Positions 1 to 7,574 of a DNA stretch of 7,721 bases are shown piece after piece. The stretch comes from JAYQUR01 sp038133505 (lineage in GTDB: Bacteria; Pseudomonadota; Alphaproteobacteria; MPNO01; UBA830), in contig JAYPTI010000146.1 of assembly GCA_038133505.1 (NCBI GenBank), positions 1 through 7,721 on the forward strand, given 5' to 3'. The notes beneath the pieces were generated by a model that had not been told where the DNA came from, ran no database searches, and worked only from the letters and a program-made list of their open reading frames with translations. The translations under genes were made by a program, and so were the position numbers. Every line of letters begins with the position of its first letter. Position 1 is the stretch's first letter.

Positions 1-29
1 AACGACGCCAACATGTACAAGGCGTTGTT

Positions 30-1043
30 CTATGGCGCGTCGGTCACCGAGAACAACACCGCGTCTTCGCGTGTCGAGCGGTTCTCGTGCGAATGCCAGC
101 ACCAGCTCGGTAGCGAGACGATGTCGCCTTCTTCCCAGTCGTAGGTCTCGTCGCCGATCGCGATCCTCCCCGCCCCCTCGGCGCCGACATAGACGGTGCT
201 CGACGTGTGACGGTGCGCCTCGGTCGCAACGCCGGGGCGCAGCCGCTGCAGATGGCAGGACAGGCTGGGCATGATCGGGCCGCCGTTGAGCGGGTTCACG
301 TATTCGAGGATCAGATCGTCGTAGGGGCTCGCGTTCTCGTCCGGCATGTCGGCGAGGGCGGCGCGGGCCTTTGGCCAGTCGTACTTGAGGACGGGTGTCG
401 CGGCGCTCTGCGTCCGATTCCAGGTCGGCATGACGCCGGCGTTCCCGTAGGCGCGGAGCGAGCCGTCGTCGGGCCGGTTGTCTCGGAAAGTGTCGGAATC
501 GTAGCCTTCGAAGAAACTCGCATCGAGCATCTTCACCAGCGGAATATCGAGCGCGTCGAACCACACGGCAGGATCGTCTCCGAGATTGCCGTGGCTGTGC
601 CAGCCCCAGCTCGGGCCGAGCACAAGGTCGCCCTTGTGCTGCGAGTTCCGCTCGCCCGCCGTCATCGCGTACGAGCCCTCGCCCTCCATCATGAAGCGCA
701 AGGCAGATGGTGTGTGCCGGTGGATGTTGGTCTCCTCGCCCGGCAGAACGAGCTGCATATCGGTAAAGATCGTCGGCGTGGTCGCCGGCCGGCCGTCGAG
801 CCCCGGGTTGGCCATCACCAGGATGCGCCGCTCGGCGTTCTCCGGCGGCACCAGGCGCCCGGCATGGAAAAGTTGCTCTCTGACGTCCGAATACCGCCAG
901 TGGCAGGGAACAGCGATGCTTGTCGGCTCCTTCGGGACCTCCTGCGCGAGCACGTCCCATCCGGCCATCAGATTGTACTGGCCAAAACCGTCGATCATCT
1001 CTTCAACCGTACCCGGGCCGCCGGGTGCAACCTTCGTTGCCAT
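30..1043 (-). CDS. Gentisate 1,2-dioxygenase-family bicupin
   Basis: A 337-residue protein of the gentisate/salicylate/1-hydroxy-2-naphthoate dioxygenase family. These cytosolic Fe(II) enzymes open hydroxylated aromatic acids with O2; gentisate gives maleylpyruvate. Two cupin domains are visible. The N-terminal one has HRHTPSALRF, then GDLVLGPSWGWHSHGN, followed by the family signature LDIPLVKMLDASFFE. The C-terminal one has HRHTSSTVY, then GDIVSLPSWCWHSHEN. The N-terminal cupin normally carries the catalytic iron, and its histidines are intact. I chose the ATG at 1043 because GGAGG lies five bases upstream. ATGs at 1067 and 1178 are also in frame but have poorer ribosome sites, and family members start near here. 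The TAG at 30-32 comes right after FSVTDAP, where relatives continue for about ten more residues; the frame stays open beyond it to the window edge. The exact aromatic substrate is uncertain within the family. The gene diverges from the cold-shock gene. Confidence 0.85.
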   Translation of the reverse strand: MATKVAPGGPGTVEEMIDGFGQYNLMAGWDVLAQEVPKEPTSIAVPCHWRYSDVREQLFHAGRLVPPENAERRILVMANPGLDGRPATTPTIFTDMQLVLPGEETNIHRHTPSALRFMMEGEGSYAMTAGERNSQHKGDLVLGPSWGWHSHGNLGDDPAVWFDALDIPLVKMLDASFFEGYDSDTFRDNRPDDGSLRAYGNAGVMPTWNRTQSAATPVLKYDWPKARAALADMPDENASPYDDLILEYVNPLNGGPIMPSLSCHLQRLRPGVATEAHRHTSSTVYVGAEGAGRIAIGDETYDWEEGDIVSLPSWCWHSHENRSTREDAVLFSVTDAP

Positions 1044-1084
1044 GCCGTCCTCCGTAATTTCGCGCATTGGACCCTTTTCCGCGC

Positions 1085-1114
1085 AAAATCGCAAGTTTCC
1101 GGGCGCGCTTTCAA
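1085..1114 (-). promoter_or_regulatory. Weak candidate promoter for the dioxygenase
   Basis: On the minus strand, TTGAAA (1109-1114) resembles a -35 box and is followed after 18 bases by GATTTT (1085-1090) as a poor -10. It would give a leader of about 35 bases before the ATG at 1043. The -35 is good but the -10 matches at only three of six positions, so an activator-dependent promoter or a different site further upstream is equally possible. Confidence 0.2.
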
Positions 1115-1234
1115 ATGGTTCGGCGCCCCGATCGACCGGAATTGCCGAACCCAGCAATAGCCGGTGGTACTGCGCCAAGAAAAAGCCGGCCCGTTACATA
1201 TTCATTACGGGGATCAGAGATGCCTCTAAATAGT

Positions 1235-1264
1235 TTGCGCTGCTAACTAAAAAAACGCTATGAT
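1235..1264 (+). promoter_or_regulatory. Sigma70-type promoter of the cold-shock gene
   Basis: TTGCGC (1235-1240) and TATGAT (1259-1264) are separated by 18 bases in a locally AT-rich stretch that contains a run of seven A residues (1249-1255). Transcription would start near 1271, leaving a leader of about 120 bases. A long leader is typical of cspA-like genes. An interrupted palindrome, TAGTT-N9-AACTA (1231-1249), overlaps the -35 box. No experimental start is known; the call rests on box similarity and position. Confidence 0.5.
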
Positions 1265-1270
1265 ATCGGC

Positions 1271-1389
1271 GATCTATACCTGACCTGGCGTTCACGTCGA
1301 CGGTGACCTGTAGCTCCCGGACAGTTGATCAAAGCCGCGGGGTTCACGATTAGTCGTGGCTCCGCAATGACTTACGCAAAGGAGTTACT
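1271..1389 (+). promoter_or_regulatory. Structured 5' leader of the cold-shock mRNA
   Basis: The presumed leader contains two hairpins. One has TCAC/GTGA arms around 1294-1308. The other, at 1340-1363, has a CACGA/TCGTG core stem, a TTAG loop and extra GG/CC pairs below one mismatch. The ribosome site AAAGGAG (1378-1384) lies outside both and is five bases from the ATG. Long structured leaders in cspA-type mRNAs are known to control stability and translation by temperature. Whether this one does is inference, and I see no clear match to the enterobacterial cold box. Confidence 0.35.
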
Positions 1390-1599
1390 ATGCCGACAGG
1401 CACTGTGAAGTGGTTCAACCCGACCAAGGGGTTCGGTTTCATTGAACCTGACGAAGGCGGTAAGGACGCTTTCGTTCATATCTCTGCCGTCGAACGCGCC
1501 GGACTTCCGGGGCTTCGCGAAGGTCAGAAAGTGGAATTCGAACTCGTCCCCAGCCGTGACGGCCGCCAGGCCGCCGACAACCTCGTCGCGCTGGACTGA
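1390..1599 (+). CDS. Cold-shock domain protein (CspA family)
   Basis: A 69-residue single cold-shock domain, the normal length for bacterial CspA-type proteins. These small cytosolic OB-fold proteins bind single-stranded RNA and DNA and melt RNA secondary structure at low temperature or in stationary phase. The nucleic-acid-binding face is intact: KWF at residues 7-9, RNP1 as KGFGFI at 13-18, and RNP2 as AFVHI at 27-31, where the usual first Val is Ala. The acidic loop PDEGGKD and the AVERAGL stretch are typical of alphaproteobacterial members. The start is fixed by the strong AAAGGAG at 1378-1384. The gene is monocistronic: it has its own promoter upstream and a hairpin terminator 30 bases downstream, and it faces the convergent hyuB gene. 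Genomes usually carry several paralogues, so I give no specific symbol. Confidence 0.96.
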   Translation: MPTGTVKWFNPTKGFGFIEPDEGGKDAFVHISAVERAGLPGLREGQKVEFELVPSRDGRQAADNLVALD

Positions 1600-1625
1600 C
1601 CAGACCTCGATTTCGGACTAGTTGA

Positions 1626-1656
1626 AAGAGCGGCCGTTCCTCACGGCCGCTTTCCC
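1626..1656 (+). terminator. Hairpin terminator, probably bidirectional
   Basis: GCGGCCGT (1630-1637) and ACGGCCGC (1643-1650) form a perfect 8-bp stem around the loop TCCTC. Flanking AAAG (1625-1628) and TTTC (1651-1654) can extend it with a two-base bulge. Reading right, the stem is followed by TTTCCC; reading left on the minus strand it is followed by TCTTTC. The T-tracts are short, but the position between the stops of the convergent cold-shock gene (1599) and hyuB (1667) fits a shared terminator. Confidence 0.7.
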
Positions 1657-1666
1657 GTAGGGGGTT

Positions 1667-3400
1667 CTACCCCTTCTCGCCGCGGCGGAGTTCCTTCGTC
1701 GCTTCGGCGTCGAGCATGCCTGTCGACGGATCGACCGCGACGAGATGATGCTCGCGCGCGAAGGCCGCGGAAATCTTACCATTCCAGACATCACGGGCAA
1801 CCCGCGCGGGATCGCGCACATGGGGATCGCCAAATCCGCCGCCGCCCGGCTGTATGTGGCGTACGATATCGCCCTGCCCCATGCGGCGGTTGATCTTGCT
1901 CGGCAACACTACCTTTTCGCCGGCCGCCGTTTCGATCTCGTTGACGGCTGCCGTCGCTTCCCCGCCGCCGGCGAGGCCGTAGGGCCGGATCTTCATCCGA
2001 TCGGCCCTCAGCTGTAGCCCGGCCTCGTCCGCCAGCAGCCGGTACGACCGCACGATCCCGAGGCCGCCGCGCCATTCGCCGGGTCCGCAACTGTCCGGGA
2101 CCAGCCCGTACTCCTCGACGCGGACGGGGTGCTGGGACTCGAGCGTTTCCACCGGTGTGTTCGAAAGATTCTGAGACGGGTTGGTAATCGCCTCGATCCC
2201 GTCCCTGTCGGGCCGGCCACCCCATGCGCCGCAGATCATGTCGACGATGATGAACGGCGAGCCGTCGCTCCGGTAGCCGCCGAGACAGACGACCGTATTG
2301 CCGCCCTCGCCCGCCGCCGGCACGCGGTCGGGCACGATCTTCGCGAGCGCCCCGAACATCGCATCGACGACGCGGTAGCCCGTCAGCGCGCGGGCCGCGC
2401 ACGCCGCGGGAAGCCTGGGATTGACGATCGACGCTTCGGGCGCCTTCACCTCGATCGCCCGGAACACGCCCGCATTGTTCGGAATGTCGCCCTTCAGGAC
2501 GCAGCGGACGGAGAGGTACGTGCAGGAATTCGTATATGACTTGGTCGAATTGAGCGCCGCGGGCACCTGCGGCGCCGAGCCGTCGTAATCCACGGTCAGG
2601 GAGTCGCCGTGGACCGTGATGGCGACGCTGATCGGCAACGGCGTGTCGCCGAACCCGTCGTCGTCGATATAGTCGGTGAAACGGTAAGTGCCGTCCGGCC
2701 ACTTGCGGATTTCGTCCCGCGTCATCCGCTCGGCATAGTCGAGCAGCTCCGCGAAATAGGCCTGCGCCGCCGGCGCGCCGTAACGATCGAACAGCTTGCC
2801 CATCTCGCGCGCGCCGGTGCGGCACGCCGCGAACTGCGCCTTCAGATCGCCGATGACCCGATCGGGCAGCCGCACGTTCTTCTCGATCAGCTTGAGGAGC
2901 GTCGCATTCGGCTCGCCCGCCTCGAACAGTTTGAGCGCGGGGATCCGCAGCCCCTCCTGGAATATCTCGGTGGAGTCGCTGGCATTCGACCCGGCCACGC
3001 GCCCGCCGACGTCGGTGTGATGGCAGATCACGACCGTAAAGCCCTGCAGCTCCCCGCCGTGGAAGATCGGCATGAACATGAAGATATCGGGGAGATGCAT
3101 GCCGCCCTGATAGGGATCGTTGAGGATCACCGCATCGCCGGCGGCAAGCTCGTCGCCGTATTGGTCGAGCACCACGCCCATCGCCTCCGGCACCGCGCCC
3201 AGATGCAGCGCCACCGTCTTCGCCTGTGCGATCATGTTTCCATGGCGGTCGCAGATCGCCGCCGAGTAGTCCATCACGTCCTTGACGATTTCCGACCGCG
3301 CGGTGCGGATGACGTCGTAGGCCATCTCGTCGACGATCGAATCGAGGCCGTTCTTGACGACGGCGAAGGTGATGGGATCGATCCGGAATTGCTCGCTCAT
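1667..3400 (-). CDS. hyuB: HyuB-type hydantoinase/oxoprolinase subunit
   Basis: A 577-residue protein of the hydantoinase B/oxoprolinase family (PF02538), close to the usual length of about 550-600. With HyuA it forms an ATP-dependent cytosolic enzyme that hydrolyses cyclic amides such as N-methylhydantoins or 5-oxoproline; related complexes carboxylate ketones. Family motifs are clear: the N-terminal DPITFAVVKNGL, NDPYQGGMHLPDI at residues 94-106, HHTDVGG at 127-133 (likely metal-binding His/Asp residues), and near the C-terminus the glycine-rich PGGGGFGDP. The start is the ATG at 3400, with GGAG eight bases upstream inside the end of hyuA. The open frame continues further upstream, but that part is Arg-rich and lies over hyuA coding sequence. 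Only two bases separate it from the hyuA stop, so translation is probably coupled. It is the last gene of the operon, followed by the hairpin at 1630-1650. The substrate is unknown. Confidence 0.93.
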   Translation of the reverse strand: MSEQFRIDPITFAVVKNGLDSIVDEMAYDVIRTARSEIVKDVMDYSAAICDRHGNMIAQAKTVALHLGAVPEAMGVVLDQYGDELAAGDAVILNDPYQGGMHLPDIFMFMPIFHGGELQGFTVVICHHTDVGGRVAGSNASDSTEIFQEGLRIPALKLFEAGEPNATLLKLIEKNVRLPDRVIGDLKAQFAACRTGAREMGKLFDRYGAPAAQAYFAELLDYAERMTRDEIRKWPDGTYRFTDYIDDDGFGDTPLPISVAITVHGDSLTVDYDGSAPQVPAALNSTKSYTNSCTYLSVRCVLKGDIPNNAGVFRAIEVKAPEASIVNPRLPAACAARALTGYRVVDAMFGALAKIVPDRVPAAGEGGNTVVCLGGYRSDGSPFIIVDMICGAWGGRPDRDGIEAITNPSQNLSNTPVETLESQHPVRVEEYGLVPDSCGPGEWRGGLGIVRSYRLLADEAGLQLRADRMKIRPYGLAGGGEATAAVNEIETAAGEKVVLPSKINRRMGQGDIVRHIQPGGGGFGDPHVRDPARVARDVWNGKISAAFAREHHLVAVDPSTGMLDAEATKELRRGEKG

Positions 3401-3402
3401 CG

Positions 3403-5505
3403 TCAGTTCTCCATGACGCTGTCGGGAACGTCGATCACGATGCTCCCGCAGCCGTCCGATTTCGCGACCGCCCCGGGCGGCAGGACGACGGTCGTATCGT
3501 ACGCCTCGAGGATTGCAGGCCCCGTAACGACCCGTGCCGACACCGCGGTCCGCGCCATGGTGGGCGTCGTCACGAAACCGGTATCGGGGAACCATACCTT
3601 TCGCTCGCCGTCGGGGATATCGAGCGCGACGACCTGGCGCTCGACGTCGGCGAACGACAGACGGTTGTCCCGCACCCCTTTCGCGGACAGCCGGACGTTG
3701 ACGATCTCCAGCGGCTCGTCGTTCGTATAGCCGTAGGTGTCGTGGTAGGCGGCCTGGAAGAGGTCGAACAGTTTGCCGAAATCGCGGCCGGGGTCGACCG
3801 GCACGGTCAGTTCGGACGACTGGCCCGCGTATCGCAGGTCCACGGCGAACGACAGGACGATACCGTCTTCCGGGAATCCGTCCGCCGAAAGCCGCCCCTG
3901 CCCCTCCTCGCGCAGCGCGGCCACGGCCGCGCGAAAGTCCGCCTCGCCGAGGATTGCGAGCGGCCGCAGCAGATTGCGGACGAAATTATGCTCGACGTCC
4001 GACGCCAGCATGCCGACCGAGCAGAAGACGCCGGACATCGCCGGCACGATCACGCTGCCGATGCCGAGCAGGCCGGCGACTTCCACCGCATGGGCCGGAC
4101 CGGAACCGCCGAAGGCCATCAGCGCCATGTCGCGCGGATCGCGCCCGCGCTCGACCGTCACCGAGCGGTTGGCGCGCGCCATCGCGACGTTCGCGATCTT
4201 GCGGATCCCGGACGCGGCGTCGACAAGGCCGAGCCCCAACGGCTCGCCGATATATTTCATGACGGCCTTTTCGGACAGCGCCGGGTCGATCTCCAGACTG
4301 CCGCCGGCAAGGCCTTCCGGGCTCAGGTAGCCGAGCACCACGTTTGCGTCGGTCACGGTCGGCCGGTCGTTGCCGCGCCCGTAACAGGCAGGCCCCGGAT
4401 CCGCGCCTGCCGAGACGGGGCCGACCTGCAGAAGGCCGCCGTCGTCGATCCACGCGATGGACCCGCCCCCGGCGCCGACTTCCGCGATATCGATCGCCGG
4501 CACCTTGAGCATGTATCCGCCGCCCTTGATGAAACGGCTCGGGGTCGAGATTCCGTCGCGGAACTCGTACTCCGACGTCAGCATCGGCGCCGCGTTCTCG
4601 ACGATGGACGCCTTGGCGGTCGTGCCGCCCATATCGAAGGCAATGGCGTTCTCGTGCCCGTTCGCGGCGCCGAGGCGCGCCGCGCCCATCACGCCGCCGG
4701 CGGGCCCGGAGCCGACGGCGAAGACGGGGACCTCGCTCGCCGTCTCGACCCGCATCATGCCGCCGGACGAGGCGACGACCAGCAACGGCGCGGACATGCC
4801 CGCGTCGCCGAGCGCCCGCGTCAGATTGGACAGATACCGGCGCATCTCGGTCAGGAGATAGGCGTTCACGACCGTCGTCGACGTCCGTTCGTACTCCTTC
4901 ATTTCAGGAAGCACGTCGCATGACGCGGTCACCAGCAGGTCGGGGAACGCTTCTTCGAGGATCTCTACCGTTCGACGCTCGTGGACCGGATTGACGCAGG
5001 AGTTGATGTAGCAGACGGCGACCGCCTCGATGCCTTCGTCGACCAGCCGCTGACCGGCCTCTCTCACTTCCCCGTCGTCGAGCGGACGGACGATTCCGCC
5101 GTCCGCCCCGATCCGCTCTCCCACCTCGAGCCTGTGGCGGCGCGGGACCAGCGGCTCCGGCTTCTCCCAGGTCAGATCGAACATCGTCGGTGTCCGGATG
5201 CGGCCGATCTCTAGAACGTCGCGGAAGCCCCGCGTGGTGATCAGCCCGGTCGCGGCGCCCGATTTCTGCAGGATCGTATTGGATCCGACCGTCGTTCCGT
5301 GGACGATCTCGCGCACGTCCGACAGCCTGGCGCCGAGATCGTTCAGCAGGTCCGACAATCCCCCCACGACGGCGGCGCCGGGGTCGTCGGGCGTTGACGC
5401 CACCTTCCGGACATGGAGCGACCCGTCCGGCATCTGGGCGACGATATCCGTAAACGTTCCACCGATATCGCAGCCGATATGAATGCCGCCGGCACCGTTG
5501 TTCAT
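3403..5505 (-). CDS. hyuA: HyuA-type hydantoinase/oxoprolinase subunit
   Basis: A 700-residue protein at full family length, the ATPase-like subunit paired with HyuB. It has the sugar-kinase/Hsp70-type nucleotide fold. The first phosphate-binding motif is DIGGTFTD at residues 13-20 and the second is DMGGTTAK at 291-298. Other family landmarks are HGTTVGSN (69-76), EMKEYERTSTTVVNAYL (201-217), SGPAGG (266-271), AEVGAGGGS (341-349), SAGADPGPACYG (365-376) and TVTDAN (383-388). The enzyme is expected to phosphorylate or otherwise activate the cyclic amide (or ketone) with ATP in the cytosol. The ATG at 5505 has AGGA eight bases upstream and lies ten bases after the peptidase stop. No small third subunit of the acetone-carboxylase type is visible here, so a hydantoinase/oxoprolinase-like role is favoured over a carboxylase. 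The substrate cannot be assigned. Confidence 0.94.
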   Translation of the reverse strand: MNNGAGGIHIGCDIGGTFTDIVAQMPDGSLHVRKVASTPDDPGAAVVGGLSDLLNDLGARLSDVREIVHGTTVGSNTILQKSGAATGLITTRGFRDVLEIGRIRTPTMFDLTWEKPEPLVPRRHRLEVGERIGADGGIVRPLDDGEVREAGQRLVDEGIEAVAVCYINSCVNPVHERRTVEILEEAFPDLLVTASCDVLPEMKEYERTSTTVVNAYLLTEMRRYLSNLTRALGDAGMSAPLLVVASSGGMMRVETASEVPVFAVGSGPAGGVMGAARLGAANGHENAIAFDMGGTTAKASIVENAAPMLTSEYEFRDGISTPSRFIKGGGYMLKVPAIDIAEVGAGGGSIAWIDDGGLLQVGPVSAGADPGPACYGRGNDRPTVTDANVVLGYLSPEGLAGGSLEIDPALSEKAVMKYIGEPLGLGLVDAASGIRKIANVAMARANRSVTVERGRDPRDMALMAFGGSGPAHAVEVAGLLGIGSVIVPAMSGVFCSVGMLASDVEHNFVRNLLRPLAILGEADFRAAVAALREEGQGRLSADGFPEDGIVLSFAVDLRYAGQSSELTVPVDPGRDFGKLFDLFQAAYHDTYGYTNDEPLEIVNVRLSAKGVRDNRLSFADVERQVVALDIPDGERKVWFPDTGFVTTPTMARTAVSARVVTGPAILEAYDTTVVLPPGAVAKSDGCGSIVIDVPDSVMEN

Positions 5506-5515
5506 GTTCGCAATC

Positions 5516-6535
5516 CTAACGAATGATGAGAGGGACGACGATCTTGCGCGAGACCGTCTGTCCGTCGACGAACCGTTCCAGCGTCGCTTCGCCGAGCCAG
5601 CGGCCTTCCGCCCAGCCGGACGGCGTCAGCTGACGGCGCACGAACGCCATCGCGCGCGCCTGGACGTGGCTCATCCGGACTTCGCGGACGGCGACGGCGG
5701 TGCCGCCGGGATCGAGGATGCGAAGCTTGAGCACGTCGCCGCGCTGGGTGCCGAACATGGACGCCCACAGCACGAGCGACGGGGCGTGGCGCGGCATCGA
5801 GACGGGGCTCCGCGCGCTCGACCAGATCCGCTGCTTGGTGGGCGGATGATCCAGGAATCCGGCGGCATAGAGCGCGAAGCTCGGATACGAGACCTTCGCC
5901 TCCGGGTGCCACAGGGACTGCCGGACCGGTGCCTTGCACCCCGCTTCGACGGGTTGGCCGGTAAAGGGATTGAGGTTCGTCCCGCGATGGCGGAACTCGA
6001 CGTGAACGTGCGGAAATTGCGTCCGGCCCGACATGCCGACAAGCCCGAGACGTTCGCCTCGGACAACGCGCTGCCCGAGCTTCACCGCGACCGATCCTTT
6101 TCGCATGTGGCAGTAGTAGCTCTCCCAGCCGTCGTCGTGCTGCAGGATCACAGAGTTCCCGCAGGCCCTGACGCTCGTCAGCTTGCGGGTCTGGTCGTCG
6201 TGCAGATAGTGCTCGTCGGTTCCGTCCCGTGCGGCGGTCACCAGGCCAGGGGCGCTGGCCAGCACGTCCGCGCCCTCGTCGACAGCGCGAAAATCGCGGA
6301 TGGCGACATCCGTTCCCTCGTGCCGGTTATAGGTCCGGAACCCGCACTGGTGATCGAGCGCCTTGTCGCCGATCCCGGCGTCCGGAAGATTGATGATCCA
6401 GCAATCGCGGTCGAGCGTGCAGTTCAACGGAAGGGAGAACCCGCCGTCGGGCGGCGCCTGGGCGAACGCCGCCGGCGCTACGAACAACGCGACAACGACT
6501 ACCCGGAACATGCGGAACGCGGAACGCGTTGTCAT
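5516..6535 (-). CDS. Secreted M23 (LytM-type) metallopeptidase
   Basis: A 339-residue exported protein. Residues 1-25 form a Sec signal peptide: Arg residues, a hydrophobic VVVVALFVAPAA core, and an AFA cleavage site before QAPP. The mature part starts with a Cys-rich lead-in (NCTLDRDCW at 38-46, then C64) that I associate with an alphaproteobacterial M23 subfamily. The zinc peptidase core has H72 and D76 in HEGTD, H143 in YCHM, and H176/H178 in PHVHVEF. All of the expected ligands and catalytic histidines are present, so it should be active as a peptidoglycan endopeptidase in the periplasm. Residues from about 200 on form a beta-rich tail without a recognised catalytic motif, which is usual for this subfamily. 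The ATG at 6535 overlaps the Rieske gene's TGA as ATGA, with no good ribosome site, so translation probably depends on re-initiation. A cell-wall enzyme in a catabolic operon is odd. Confidence 0.9.
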   Translation of the reverse strand: MTTRSAFRMFRVVVVALFVAPAAFAQAPPDGGFSLPLNCTLDRDCWIINLPDAGIGDKALDHQCGFRTYNRHEGTDVAIRDFRAVDEGADVLASAPGLVTAARDGTDEHYLHDDQTRKLTSVRACGNSVILQHDDGWESYYCHMRKGSVAVKLGQRVVRGERLGLVGMSGRTQFPHVHVEFRHRGTNLNPFTGQPVEAGCKAPVRQSLWHPEAKVSYPSFALYAAGFLDHPPTKQRIWSSARSPVSMPRHAPSLVLWASMFGTQRGDVLKLRILDPGGTAVAVREVRMSHVQARAMAFVRRQLTPSGWAEGRWLGEATLERFVDGQTVSRKIVVPLIIR

Positions 6536-7529
6536 TCAGCCGCTGCCGTCTCGTTCGCGCGGAATTCGTCGATCAGCCGGCGCGCGAGAACGACCCCGGC
6601 GTCCGCGACATTGTTCATCATCAACGCGCCTGGACGTTTCTCGAGGTTGCGTTGCTGGCGCGCGAGAATGTCCCGGTCCTCGTCGAACGTGAAGACGAGC
6701 GCTTCGGCGATCACGCCGTCGAGCGCGTCGTCGTCGAGTTTGAAATCGCGCGCGAAGCCCCAGTGCTGATCGACGGTGCGGTCGTCTACCGGCGTGAGCA
6801 CGCTGATGACACGTGTGTCGATCCCAGCGTCCCGGTCGTTCGTCCCCGCCGGCACCGCGCCCGCATCGATGATGACGGTCGACGGCGGATCGAGCCAGAT
6901 GCGGTGCCAGCGATCCACATTTCCGTCGAAGTTCCCGACCTGCCGATAGAATTTCGACGGCTCGGTGTTATGCATCATCCGCGTGACGACGACCGTATCG
7001 CCGTCGCGTTGGGCGCTGACCGGCGTGTCGGCGACGTCGTCGGTCCCGATCGTCGATTGGTGCACGAACGTCGTGTGCGACAGGTCGATCAGGTTGTCCA
7101 CCAGCAGCAGCCAGTTGCAGTCGTACCGCGTCGTCCCGGTAACGGAGCGCCAGCCGGGCGCATCCAGCCAGTGCACATCGGGCAGGCGCGCGCGTTGGGC
7201 CGCATCCGCGTCTCCCGTCCACACCCAGACGAGGCCGTTCCGTTCGATCGCAGGGAAAGATTTCGTTCGTGCACGCGACGGCACGTTTTTCTGTCCTGGG
7301 ATCGCCGTGCAGACGCCGTCGCCGCCGAAGCGCATCCCGTGATACGGGCAAACGATCTCGCCAGGGCCGCGAAGCGGTGCGGGCAGCAATCCTCAACCGC
7401 TGCGACGCCGTCGGAGCCGGTTCGAAATAGCGCCAGTTCCTCGCCGAGAAGGACGCGTGCCAAGGGCTCCTGTTTCAGGTCGTCGGACCAGCAGGCGGCG
7501 TACCACGCATTTCGGACGAAATCGGTCAT
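6532..7529 (-). pseudogene. Rieske oxygenase (VanA/dicamba type), frameshifted
   Basis: Two frames together encode an almost complete Rieske non-haem iron oxygenase of the vanillate O-demethylase/dicamba monooxygenase family. These enzymes, fed by a separate reductase, demethylate or hydroxylate aromatic substrates. The first frame starts at the ATG at 7529 with MTDFVRNAWYAACW and reaches CCPHRFA (cluster ligands C49 and H51). The second frame resumes with GPGEIVCPYHGMRF (the other two ligands) and runs to 6532. It contains the mononuclear-iron motif DNLIDLSHTTFVH and the late FDEDRDILARQQRNLE stretch. Family members have about 16 residues between the two ligand pairs (48 bases); only 26 bases lie between CAC and TGC here. 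A deletion of about 22 bp near 7368/7369 therefore broke the frame. Adding it back gives about 339 residues, the family norm. The first frame runs out of frame to a stop at 7089. Unless it is a sequencing error, the enzyme lacks a usable cluster. No good ribosome site precedes the ATG. Confidence 0.87.
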
Positions 7530-7574
7530 GGCGGAATTCTACCCTGTCCGGGCGACGCCATCCAGACGCGGCGC

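Noticed and set aside
3401..3595. N-terminal extension of 65 residues on HyuB
   Set aside because: The extension is Arg-rich, lies inside the hyuA coding sequence and lacks family similarity. The ATG at 3400 has a good ribosome site and matches the family N-terminus.
2609..3730. Long plus-strand open frame of 373 codons opposite hyuA/hyuB
   Set aside because: It is Arg/His/Asp-rich with no recognisable domain and mirrors two strongly conserved genes. GC-rich coding DNA commonly leaves the antisense frame open.
3742..4923. Plus-strand open frame of 393 codons opposite hyuA
   Set aside because: The composition is typical of an antisense shadow, there is no ribosome site of note, and the hyuA motifs on the other strand are complete.
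3403..5505. Acetone or acetophenone carboxylase subunit instead of HyuA
   Set aside because: No small gamma-type subunit or other carboxylase partner is visible. The two-gene layout fits hydantoinase/oxoprolinase better, although a carboxylase cannot be excluded.
7089..7368. Out-of-frame continuation of the Rieske N-terminal half as a separate protein
   Set aside because: After HRFA the translation becomes Arg/Thr-rich with no family similarity. It is the product of the frameshift, not a gene of its own.
7360..7385. Programmed ribosomal frameshifting in the Rieske gene
   Set aside because: There is no slippery run at the junction, and about seven conserved-spacing residues would still be missing between the cluster ligands. 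A deletion explains the data better.
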